In this document: in pieces, positions 31,600 to 41,591 of the stretch | Layout: each line of letters opens with the position of its first letter | Position numbering within the stretch: the stretch's first letter is position 1 | NCBI GenBank assembly: GCA_032622095.1 | Contig: CP136062.1 | Coordinates: forward strand, 156,170,875-156,234,874 | Length of the DNA: 64,000 nucleotides | DNA from: Siphonodentalium dalli | Taxonomy: Eukaryota > Mollusca > Scaphopoda > Gadilida > Siphonodentaliidae | Direction: 5' to 3' | Program-made: the position numbers and the translations under genes | Notes under the pieces: model-generated | Seen by the model: the letters and a program-made list of their open reading frames with translations, nothing else | The model's database searches: none | Told to the model about the DNA's origin: nothing

Positions 31600-33250
31600 A
31601 AATTCCCAACTATAGAGAAAACGGACGACACGACGCTCGTACTTGTTGGTTCTGAAAATAGTCTACGTGAATTAACACTGGACGAATTTGCTCCGATATC
31701 GGGTCTGCGCATAAATCCTGAAAAATATCAAGCAGGCATGGATAGGGATAGGGTCACAAAATAAAATACGACAAGCTATTACGGAACTAAACCTGTCTAC
31801 TGTAAGCATTAAAAAAAATTTAGGGATACATTTCGACACTAATTTAATAATCATGAATATAAAATACAATGATAGACTCGAAGATATAGAAAAGATCACA
31901 AACATTTGGAAACACAGACTCCTGACCCCTTTAGGTAGAATAACAGTTGTCAAATCCCTCATCTTACCAAAATCGACCCACTTATTTATAACTCTTCCAC
32001 GTCCAGATACAGCTTTTTTGAAAGCCCTAAATACCTGTTTATACAATTTCATTTCGAATTCCAAACGTGATAGAATAAAAAGCAAACAACTATGTGCCGA
32101 CCATATGCGCGGAGGTTTGAAGATGATTAATGTTGAAAACTTTGAGAGCGCCATGAAAATTAACTGGATACGACGCTTGATTTGCAAACAATCGAAATGG
32201 GCTTCATTGTGCAATACCACCCCTTTCTTAAACGACCCACTATCTCTCACTTACCATGCAAATTATATTGTAAAGCAAACAAACAAGTTCGCTAATCCAT
32301 TCTAGAGAGATGATTTCGGCGCATGGTGTAAACGTATGCGATAAAATAATTCAAATAATAATATTATGGCCTCAAATATCTGGAATAATCCGAATATAAA
32401 AATCGGAGGTTCGTCGATCAACTTTAAATCTTGGAGAGATGCGGGGATATATTTTATAAATGATCAATTCCAACCAGATAGTAAATGCCATACCCCATAT
32501 ACATTATATTCAACTTTCAACATCGTGTCGATTTCATAACAATCAGCAAAACAATACGTCATATACTGTCATTGGCAAGTTCTCTTAATCAACCCTTAAT
32601 TCGTGTACCCTGCACATGCCCACACAATAATCTTCCTCCGATACTCCGTGACTTAAAAGGCGGACATTATTTTACACAATTCTAGCAAGTGGGAACACTA
32701 TGCCGAATGCATGCCAAAAATGGGAATCCGAAATAGGCGAATAGATAGAAAATTGGGAAGATTATTTGAGCATTCCCTTTAAAATCGGTACGAAATTACA
32801 GTGGCTCCAATTCAGAATCAATACACGAATTATTAGTACCAATACATTTCTGAAGGTGGCTAACATTCGAGTCGATGGTTTTTGTAATCGCTGTCAAAAC
32901 ATACAAGAAACAAATACTAATATTTGCTGGGATTGTCCCCATGTCCAAACTTTTATAAACGAAATTTTAACATGGACAAGAAACAACCAATTCCCCGTTG
33001 ATCTACAAAAAATAATATCATTTTCGGTATAGTTCATGAACACAGAAATTAAAAAAGTTATATTTTCCTGCTGGTTTTGAAACAATATATGTATAGAACA
33101 AAATTCACGCCTATGCAGTTGTCTCGCTTGTTCCTTTGTGATGTCAAATTTAGATATGAATGCGAGAGATACAGCGCAAAATGTAATATGAATCGTGACT
33201 TCGATAACCAGTGGCTGACACTTCGATATGCCTTAAAAATTCTGTGAAAT
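31600..33250 (+). pseudogene. L1/Tx1-like LINE reverse-transcriptase remnant, C-terminal half
   Basis: Plus-strand pieces in order. About 31620-31735: KTDDTTLVLVGSENSLRE (RT box with a damaged Y/A-x-DD) and EFAPISGLRINPEK. 31853-32305: an open 150-codon block with ITNIWKHRLLTPLGRITVVK, SLILPKSTHLFITLP, KSKQLCADHMRGGLKMI and INWIRRLI. Then SINFKSWRDAGIYFINDQF near 32410-32465. 32766-33030: KLQWLQFRINTRII, FCNRCQNIQETNTNICWDCP. About 33085-33240: YRTKFTPMQLSRLF and NRDFDNQWLTLRYAL. This is the usual order of the post-RT region of L1-like elements. Endonuclease and early RT are missing, and frameshifts separate the blocks. It is a dead retrotransposon copy. Confidence 0.88.
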
Positions 33251-33586
33251 TGTGGATATTGCTCAATAAACTAGAAACAAAACTGAACTAATGTGGGTAT
33301 CTAAACGCAGCAACTGTGTTTAGACAAAGCCATGCATTATACCAAAATTAAACAAAATACATACAAATAAAAACACAGAAACCAGAGCGAGAGTGCTCGA
33401 TTGCGGTCGGAACCATTAAGAAACTGACCATTGTACAAACACAGATAACACATAATATCAAAATAGACAACAATACTGCTTTGAGAACAGCCAAGATATA
33501 AAACCTGTATAAAATTAGACAGCAAAATTTAATTTAATTTAACAAGGCTCCGGCATATAACATTTGAAGTAGCTGGCAAATAAACC
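33251..33586. other. No feature recognised
   Basis: AT-rich stretch after the L1-like remnant; possibly its 3' UTR. The TTTAATTTAATTTAA run at 33528-33542 is the only repeat. Confidence 0.4.
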
Positions 33587-33830
33587 TCATGAATGGTTGA
33601 TAATATATTTATAATCTGTTGAATATGGGGTCAATTCAACAAGTTGATAATTGGTTAGTTGACTCAGTAGTTGATCCCTCGCCCAACAGCCAGCCTCCCT
33701 CCACATAGCATACATGGTATCCACTTCCCTCCATGTTAACATGTTCTCTCGAAGCATAGCATCGAACATTAAAAACTCAAAGATCAAACGCTGTTTCCGA
33801 GAGTCAAAGATTTGACAGATTTTGGAGATT
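33587..33830 (-). pseudogene. Open minus-strand fragment after LINE ORF1, family unknown
   Basis: A frame of about 80 codons reading KISKICQIFDSRKQRLIFEF then LMFDAMLRENMLTWREVD and WREAGCWARDQLLS. It sits downstream of the ORF1 remnant on the same strand and may belong to the same element. I recognise no domain, and it could be host-derived sequence. Confidence 0.3.
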
Positions 33831-33934
33831 TTTGTTTTTGAACAATATGATCAACTTGCATAGATTGTTTCGGATGATCTGTCTCGACAGAGGAGACGTA
33901 ATCCATTACTTGCGCTACTGGTTCTGGAATAGGA

Positions 33935-33977
33935 ATAGTATCACTATTCCTGCAGGCATAGTATCACTATTCCTGCA
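33935..33977. repeat. Two tandem 23 bp units, each a small palindrome
   Basis: ATAGTATCACTATTCCTGCA starts at 33935 and at 33958. Each unit contains the inverted repeat GAATAGT-ATC-ACTATTC or its remainder. Confidence 0.9.
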
Positions 33978-33979
33978 CG

Positions 33980-34849
33980 TGCGTTGCTAGTGATACACTG
34001 ACGAGTTTAGTTTGACTCTGTGTTTGAGTGCTGTCGCCAGCACACGTTTTGTAGACCCTATTGTTGAGTACGTAATCTGTGGCCGAGGACAAACTATTTT
34101 CTTAGCATCTATATATGACATATTCGTCTCAGCAATATATCATTGAATCTTGAATTCATACTCCAAATTGGGACATGGATGATCCATTGAAGCATGTTAA
34201 CCTTGAGAGTTTGAACATTGCTTAATATTCGTACAATCCTTATGACCAGGAATGGAACAGTGTGCGCACCTGGTTTCTTCACTTTTACAATGTTCATGGT
34301 CATAGCCTTGACATTTAAAACATTGCAATGGGTTTGGAACATATGTGCTTATATCCGTCTTCATATACCGAACCTTCAATGTCGGTGGATGGTCGCAACG
34401 ACTGAAGGTCAGAAGATAATTATTCAACGGAACGTTTTGACCATCAACTGTCTTAGTAAATCTACGGACTTCTGGAACTCCCTGTGGTGTTCTCAGCCAA
34501 TATCTCTGATTCAAAGGAATCAGCTATATCGCGAATTCTCAACACAGCTCTACTACTGTTCAATGACTTGAGATGTGTGAGCAATATTGGTGTTTGTGCA
34601 ATGGATGTTAATTGAATAAGAGCGTTTGCTTAAATTTTTCTTGAACATTTGATCAGAAGAGATCCACTTAGTGGCCAGTCCTGATCGGTTTGACAGATTT
34701 TAATTGTCCGGCTATGCTTTGTAGCGTTTTATCAATAACAAATGCAGAAGGTTTTCGTGACATTTGATCAAAACCAAGTACTAAGGAAATACCTCAGCAT
34801 CAGTGGAACTTGGTGGAAGGTCAATTGTACGTTTTTTTTTAGTTGCCAT
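33980..34849 (-). pseudogene. LINE ORF1 (gag-like, zinc-knuckle) remnant
   Basis: The start ATG is at 34849 (MATKKKRTIDLPPSSTDAE), followed by broken frames including SAFVIDKTLQSIAGQLKSVK. Then comes a 105-codon open block (34514-34197) with GVPEVRRFTKTVDGQNVPLN, NNYLLTFSRCDHPPTLKVRY, DISTYVPNPLQCFKCQGYDH and CAHCSIPGHKDC, and after a stop CPNLEYEFKIQ and SYIDAKKIV. Two consecutive CCHC knuckles (C-x2-C-x4-H-x4-C type) after a Y-V-P-N-P-x-x-C-F-K-C-Q entry are typical of ORF1 of jockey/I-type LINEs, whose product binds element RNA. Frameshifts and stops make it inactive. Confidence 0.85.
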
Positions 34850-36275
34850 ATGAAAAGCGGATGATCGACAACTATCCTCGCAGCCGCCTCGGACTACCCA
34901 CCGAATTAAGGTCGGGTCAAAGATTGGTACATAGCTGAATTGTGACCGGTTTAGATACTTCACATATCAGCCTATCGGTACCTCGCCATAATGAGACAGG
35001 CGTTAACAGTATATTATTGAAACATTTAAGTCACGAAGACGAAATTAATGGCACAACACACACGAACAACAGCACACTACTAGACACCGGAAACAAAATA
35101 CAGCAGACGGCAGAAATGTAATCTGAAACACTGTGAGGGACGTGACTAGCCGATTGATTGAGCCGGGTCAACTCAACCACCCGTCTTGAAGAGATGTGGG
35201 ACCAAAGAGGACCATGAGCTAAGCCGTTACCACAGGTCGATGTCTCACTTGACACAGCTGCCCTAGTATCCCCAGAACTCCTGCACCACACATCAATGGA
35301 TGTACCCCTCTGCAAAAGTGGGCAACTTTAGGGATTCTTACCTCTGGCAGTGGGACAGTAAACACATTCTACCCGGGCCCACACGGGGAAATATTTCTTT
35401 ATTATGATCAATTAGCAGCAAGCATTAGAAAAAAAACAGTGTAATGTTGAAATTAAAGACAAGTCATGGATAGATGTCTGAAATATCAGAGCTCATGGAA
35501 CTATGTATGATATGTCACTGATATGGACAGGAATGTCACCCCAAGAACCTCGGGTTGCAGTCCGTTCTGGGTAGGGCGACACATATCCGCGTTGCTCTCA
35601 AGCACCGGCGATAACGGCATACTGTACTTGCATATTTTCCCAAACACGTCTCGTGTTGCCCTCGTTTCCATCGATCACACTTACGCGACTATAGATATAA
35701 AGAACCATAGTTGACATTGCTATGTGGGTTATGCATGGCGGCATGTTAATCGGCGTCATTACTGTGGCATCATTGTAAAGTACACAAGAAATTGACAAAG
35801 CATAGTGAATTGTTTGATGATAACATAAGAGAGGATCGCAGTTCACGTCTAAGGTTTGGAGTCCTCTCTTAAGTGTTCAGTCTTTTAGAACCAAGAGCGT
35901 TTGGTGAGAAGATTTAATTGCACGATATTTGAAAGTAGAAATAATTCATCAAATTGCTCTCTTAAGTTTCACAATTAGTGTTTTCCTTTAAATTATATAT
36001 ATATAATGTTCGAACTTGTGTCCCTGGTATGCAGTCAGCAACAAAACATGCTAAACAGATGGGTGAGGTACATGTGGTATTGGAATCCGGTGTATGATTT
36101 ACAGCTGAAATGTGGGCATATAACTATATGTCAGTACATGTATATTAATAACCTCTATATATTTTCGGCTTAGACAACGCGTTCGTATTATGTATGTTAG
36201 CTGAAATGCAGAATATTAACTTATCAGTACAAGGTTCCACCCCGTTTTTCACAACAAAGTACCAAATTGTGTACA
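34829..36275 (-). mobile_element. LINE 5' region, copy 2
   Basis: Upstream part of the same element as the ORF1 remnant, matching 27100-28735. Conserved landmarks: GTCAAGTGAGACATCGACCT (minus strand), AGATGTCTGAAATATCAGAG at 35473, GTATGCAGTCAGCAACAA near 36030, and CTGAAATG-AGAATATTAACT near 36203. Compared with copy 1 it carries about 70 extra bases at 36137-36205 and lacks about 200 elsewhere. An 82-codon frame across it is not coding in the other copy. Confidence 0.75.
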
Positions 36276-36744
36276 CATGTGGATTGTCTTGTGACGGTCT
36301 TGTATATAATCCAAACCAAACTGCTCAGTGCGATAATCAGGGGACACAGTATCTCTGTGCACATGTCTGCTGATAATAATTAGCTGTACATTTCTGGTGA
36401 CAACCCCTATTGCTTTACAACTATAATGGAACAGTTCAATTATTTTGTGAAATCGTGGATGGTGGCCAATAAACTGAAACTAATTAGTGACAAAACTGAA
36501 GAAATGTGAGTGTCTAATCTGGCATACGTAAAGAAAGTTAGCATATATGTTATGACTTTTGATGACACTCAAGTTCACACTCCTACAAGCCACATATGCA
36601 AGGCAATATACACTGAACTTTGGCGACATTGGAAAATGAGAAAATACATTCAAAACGACTCAATTTTTTAAAAACGTTAGTCATCTCTAAGTATCAGTCG
36701 ACCTGACTACAACAATTCTATTTTAATTGGTGTTCTATATAATC

Positions 36745-36870
36745 AAGTATCTCAGCGTCTGCAGAAAACTGTTGCAAGGATAGTTCTCTGTCGTAGAAGA
36801 TCTGACGACAGATGCAATCTGCAAGAATTACATTGGCTACCTGTAGCAGACATAATTATGTATATACGAC
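36745..36870 (+). pseudogene. Short LINE RT fragment, plus strand
   Basis: Translates as QRLQKTVARIVLCRRRSDDR then CNLQELHWLPVADIIMYI. The pattern LQ-x-x-x-A-R-x-V plus L-x-x-LHWLPV is the highly conserved block just after the RT core in CR1/jockey-like LINEs. It abuts a copy of repeat R at 36885. Confidence 0.8.
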
Positions 36871-36884
36871 GGGGAACTATCCTA

Positions 36885-37035
36885 GCATATATTCAATGGT
36901 ATGAAACACGCGATCCGTGGAATATATCACTTCATTCTTCCACTGCCCTTCAAGTTTGTGGACATTCAATGTTAGCCATCCTTGCGTACTTGCCTTGAGG
37001 GCTTATTGAAATGCTACTCTAGTGAGTAGTTTAAG
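36885..37035 (-). repeat. Interspersed repeat family R, partial inverted copy
   Basis: Reverse complement of about 25185-25320: ATTCAATGGTAT, CCTTCAAGTTTGTGGACATT, GCCATCCTTGCGTACTTGCC, GGGCTTATTGAAATGCT. It is uninterrupted at the GGACATT|CAATG position where the copy at 37858-38760 carries a LINE. Confidence 0.8.
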
Positions 37036-37756
37036 AATACCAATGCTGATAAATAACTTTAGGAATAGCCATTAAATAAATAAATATTACACAAACATTT
37101 CTTGTAAAAAGTTGGCAAGTCTGATTTAAAAAGGTGATCCACACCGAGTGACCAGACATCTTACTAGCATAGCTGCGCTGAATGTGGGATCCCACATTTC
37201 ATAAAACCAAGAGACAGTGAATATTATAATGCATTCTGGAGGACTATTGTCTACATGTCTCTGAATGGTGTAGAAACTTACCAAATTATAAAAAATACGT
37301 CTCTTGTGAGAGAGTTTCGACAGCCTGTGCACCATGCACGCCCGCATCGCCGAAGTGAATTAAGTCACATTAACGTAGTAGATAATTATACAAATTATCG
37401 CGGTATATTTGCTTAAACATATGGTATATAATACCAATCTCATAATGGAAAGTATCATTTGTTACGTCTTGATTATCTAACCGAGGAACGGCAAGAGTTG
37501 ATGCTTGAAATTAACACATGCTTCCAATAATAATTCATACTGGAATCGCAAAGGGAAATTACTGTTTAAAGTTAAATAGCCCTAAATAAAACAAGCAAAT
37601 ATGATACAACTCGACATTCCGATTTGTTAGCACCAAATTGGGCACCACTATTTAGCAAATTCCCGCCACATTTATAGTTATATCCTTGATATAAGTACTT
37701 TAATGGTGTGGTTTATAGATACATGAGTGACGGATCGACGCCATTGGTGTCAGGGC
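37036..37756. other. No feature recognised
   Basis: 700 bp, AT-rich, with only short open frames. Confidence 0.45.
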
Positions 37757-37767
37757 GGGGGGGGGGG
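37757..37767. repeat. Poly-G run of 11
   Basis: Eleven consecutive G in an AT-rich setting; length may be uncertain in an assembly. Confidence 0.9.
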
Positions 37768-37857
37768 TCACACATAATGACAACAACTATATTGTAGAAT
37801 TCCACTAAACTTGTATGATATATTTATAATGTATAATGTATTCAAACGTTTGAGGCG

Positions 37858-37913
37858 CGGGTCCAGTGGAATACATTATTTTTCTTTCTTTCGCTTTCCT
37901 TCAAGTCTATGGA

Positions 37914-37919
<6 letters not shown>
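37858..37919 (-). repeat. Repeat R, left part of a copy split by a LINE
   Basis: GTGGAATACATTATTTTTCT then TTCGCTTTCCTTCAAGTCTA then TGGACATT matches the reverse complement of about 25249-25300. The match breaks at GGACATT, where the ATT run and the LINE begin, and resumes at about 38418. Confidence 0.8.

Positions 37920-37949
<30 letters not shown>
37915..37949. repeat. ATT microsatellite, about 11 units, at the 3' end of the inserted LINE
   Basis: Pure (ATT)n on the plus strand, (AAT)n on the strand of the LINE, so it forms the LINE 3' tail. It lies exactly at the break in repeat R. Confidence 0.95.
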
Positions 37950-37952
<3 letters not shown>

Positions 37953-38424
37953 CATTTAAAAACGCATTATACAATAAAGTTTCAATGCGCTTTACAACAA
38001 AGCGCGACAAAAATAACATTGAAATGTAAAATTTAAAAAGCATAGTAATAAGGTAAAGGAAGTTAAGATGATGACTAAGAACTAGATTTAAACTTAACGA
38101 TTAACTTGCGGGAAACATTGTCTAAAAAGTAAAGTTTTGAGATCGGTTTTGAAATCCTTCAATGTAGAACATCGTCGAACAGTTTGTGGCAGACCGTTCC
38201 ATACCTGCGTAGCCAATTCCTGAAAACATTTTTTACCGTAATTCACGTTGGGTTTCGCTATTGTCCTAATGTCTAAACCGCTTGTCGTTGAACGCGTAAC
38301 TCTGCCGGATTTTAGGACAAACATATCAGATATGTACTCAGGCGTTGTCTTTCTCAATGATTTGTATATAGTCACCGCACATTTGAACTTAAGTGAGTCA
38401 ATGTTTGAACATAAAAATTCAATG
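37920..38424 (-). pseudogene. 5'-truncated LINE inserted in repeat R
   Basis: The minus strand encodes an open 112-codon block (38432-38094): FKCAVTIYKSLRKTTPEYIS, DMFVLKSGRVTRSTTSGLDI, GKKCFQELATQVWNGLPQTV, FKTDLKTLLFRQCF. This is the C-terminal tail of a CR1/L2/jockey-like RT (YK-x-L-x-x-x-x-P-x-YI, R-x-x-RS, F-x-x-x-A-x-x-x-WN-x-LP-x-x-VR, FK-x-x-LKT-x-LF). After the stop come about 145 bp of 3' UTR and the (AAT)n tail. Both flanks are repeat R. The reading frame is clean, so the insertion may be fairly young. Confidence 0.85.
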
Positions 38425-38760
38425 TGAGTCATCCGAACTTGCCTTGAGGGCTGATTGAAATGCTACGCGGATGAGTCTTTATTCGTCTCCATGGTATACT
38501 ATGGACTTCTGTCGTACATCTCCATCAACCTTGTATAAAATGTTCACAACGCCATGCTATAGGGAGTCTAATGGTTTAGTTTAACCATACGTCAGTCGAT
38601 GTCATGGTTGGGGACCAAGGAAGGAACATGATACAAACTTCTTTGTCATCGATTGCCACCAGACGAATACATAATGGAATTTAGATTGTACATGGCATTT
38701 AGGGTATGATTTAAAGTTGGCAAAGTGCACCGTCGAAGTGAATGATGGACCCGAAGCTCT
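38425..38760 (-). repeat. Repeat R, right part of the copy split by a LINE
   Basis: GAGTCATCCGAACTTGCCTT onward matches the reverse complement of 24880-25240: GGGCTGATTGAAATGCT, TAGGGAGTCTAATGGTTTAG, GTCGATGTCATGGTTG, GGGTATGATTTAAAGTTGGC, CGTCGAAGTGAATGATGG. Confidence 0.82.
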
Positions 38761-39447
38761 TTATAATGTGTTTTCACTGGGGCCCGAACCATTCAATTGT
38801 ATAAAGGTTACACCCCCACTATTTCAGAACCAAATAAGTCCAATATGAACATATGTGGATATTTAAGTCAGACATGAAGCTATTTGTACGAGAGTGTTCT
38901 GGAAATGTATATGTATGCGTCTATATGATATACTGCACTACATGGTGTACTTTAAAGTCACATGGCGGTATGCGCTCCGAAATACACCTAATAATATTCG
39001 CTGTAGATTTTTCCCGGTATCGAAATAGGTCGAGATATACTTCCATTTTACGGCAGTATAGTTCCAGACAGACGCATTGAACTCATACAAAATATAACTT
39101 TGAAGACGGTGTTTGGGTGCTAAACAAACAACAGCCATGTCACGGCATGGCACATTAAAGATAATTCTGTGTTACGCTATTCCTGATATTGTAGAAATAA
39201 AGAGCGTTTGTTTCACTTCTGTGCGAAAAATTGAAAACAGCTGGAAGATGTCTGTAACCATGGCAATTATTTATCAGAGCATATATATGATGCCGGAATA
39301 TAAATAGTTCGTGTATCTGTCAACCTATATTATACCTCCTACTAAATTAGGCAGACACATATTTGGAAGCTCGAAAGAGCCATGTCCGTTTAACATACTA
39401 AACACATGGTGCGTTCTAAATCAGGAATCGAAGTCGGATAAACCATA
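38761..39447. other. End of the spacer, no gene recognised
   Basis: Short open frames only. It ends at TTGTACGACTTTGCC, where arm B begins. TTGTACGAC is also found at the satellite/arm A junction. Confidence 0.5.
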
Positions 39448-39934
39448 TTGTACGACTTTGCCTAAACCTACACACAAGGCTCGTCCTGATTGGTCAGTAT
39501 CCTGTATTCCCATGCAGACGCGGACCGTCCTTTTGTAGTACAATTCTAGATATTTTTAATTGTACCACAAACAATGTAGTACAATCAGTGAAATGCTGCC
39601 AACGCCTCGAAATTTCAGAAGTCAAACCATACGGCCATTGGCTAATGTCATGCTAAAGACTGAAGAAAGAGACATATAATGACTAACTACTGTATTATAC
39701 TGATTTTTATTTAAGTTAGAACAAAAATAAGTCTTAAGTGAATTTGTTTGCCACAAAAACAATGGAAAGGGGTTGTCGTTCAATAGTGACGCTATGTTTC
39801 ACTATCAGGTCTAAGAGAAGAATTGTTTGGTGGAAAATCTTACCACGCAGAGCTAGAAACTGGGCTATTATATAACAGTTTGAACATATGTCACTACAAT
39901 TTCGACCAAACCACACAGTCGAATTACAAAAGAA

Positions 39935-40052
39935 ATAAATACACTGCGCATCGACGTGTATAGTAGAATTTGACCACATAAACTGATTGTACTACCCCGC
40001 TTCGCATCGTCCTACAATCAGTTTCGTTGTGGCCGATGCGCAGTGTATTTAT
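39935..40052. repeat. Imperfect foldback hairpin upstream of RGK gene B
   Basis: Arm B counterpart of the hairpin at 1414-1531. The 19 bp outer arms are unchanged. The loop has single-base changes (CTACCCCGCTTCGCATCG here), while the paired parts are nearly free of change. Confidence 0.75.
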
Positions 40053-41156
40053 GTCTTAAATAGATAAGAGCAACATTTCTATAAAGTGTCGCACAATTAA
40101 CTAAACTTATATAGTCATCTCCGTGATATGATGTATTCGTTTTAAAGTATAGTTTTCGCCGATAGATAAAGGAATCGCTATATGGCTAGTTAGGTGTTTC
40201 AAAGTGGGCAGATAGGCGCCGTTGGGTATGAGGAGCTAGAAAACAACAGCATTTATTATAGGCATCAACATGATACTAATCGTGCGGCTTGAAGATAAAG
40301 ATTTTCTGAATTGGGGTGGAGTTGATGCATTAAATTGATAAAGACGGAGTTACCGATATCAAAATGTTTGGTTAGTTTTTAAAGATCTACAGTCCGATTT
40401 AACACCAGATGACCGAATTATTTGAGATAATGACCAGCTTACCGGGACAATGAAAAAGGAAAACTGAATTCAATTATCATCTGTTCTATGGCACGAGCGT
40501 CGCGACAATTGACAAAGGCATATACACCAGGTTTACGCGTATACAATATCATAATTAGAAATGCTGTGTATTATATTCCATGTTTGGGCAACGGAATCAT
40601 AGCTTCTCTTTATCAGAGACACTCTTTAACAGAGATCGCTGGAATATTGCTCAGTCGACAGAAATTGAAGTCGACATCTGACCATCGAAACCTCCCGCTA
40701 ATGGACCCAATCATCTTATTTTGTGAATCAACGCTATTGCTGAGTACTCAGTTGTGATACAATCTGTAAGATTACTGTGGTAATAATCTTCTATAACCGA
40801 TGTCTATTACACGTCCATGTTGTGTTTACTTCTTGACACGGGTCGAATTAATGGTGTTAAACTAAAGACAACAATGTGATTCAGGGTATATGATCCATGT
40901 ATAAGATTGACGTTGTATTATGCCAATTTGTGGAAAACATTAACTACCTTGACCAAATATATTCCTATCAAATGTCCCCATAAAATGTTCACGTCACTTT
41001 AACCTGGACAACGCCGGGTCACCATGCTAGTACTATATATAGCATGTAATAAAATGCGTAGGAGCTGGGAGGAACACACTACTCACGTGACTATTTCTGG
41101 CAAGCAACGTTAGCATGTGATTATTTATTATAATTAGATGAGGATTCAGCGTCCTA

Positions 41157-41162
41157 TATAAA
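41157..41162 (+). promoter_or_regulatory. TATA box of RGK gene B
   Basis: TATAAA, 105 bp before the ATG at 41267. The base before it differs from copy A (CCTATATAAAG against CCCATATAAAG), extending the TATA-like run. The upstream CACGTG E-box is kept. Confidence 0.6.
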
Positions 41163-41266
41163 GAGTCGTAGATAGGGACACCACTCATAACGCATTTGCA
41201 ACTCATCAGTTAATAAACCATCGCTGACATTTATATCGCACCTTCGATATCCTGTAATTTGTCAAA

Positions 41267-41591
41267 ATGTCTCGTCAAAATTATAAAATTAATGCTGAGG
41301 ATCGTGACATGTACTCCTGTCGTTCTTTCAGCTTCACATCAAAAGGACTGATCAATAAGGGGGATTCGATGCATTCTCTGAGTGACGTAAGCCTAACATC
41401 AAGTAGTGGCGAATCGAGCGAGAGTTCTTCCCGTACTTCTAGCTGTTCTGACTTCTTTTACGCAGACGAATCGGTGCTAGGCCAAGAATGCTGCCGTGTA
41501 GCTGTCGTAGGTTCACATGGCGTTGGGAAGACGGCCCTGATACGACAATTTATGACGTCAGAATACGTTGGTGATGTCGACGATGTGGAAG
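41267..41591 (+). CDS. RGK copy B, coding exon 1
   Basis: One difference from copy A (CAA to CAT, Q36H) in 325 nt. It holds the Ser-rich N-terminus and the P-loop GSHGVGKT. Confidence 0.92.

Noticed and set aside
25462-39447. Spacer considered as a captured novel gene cluster
   Set aside because: All recognisable coding text in it belongs to LINE RT or ORF1 remnants. The rest shows no domain or gene structure.
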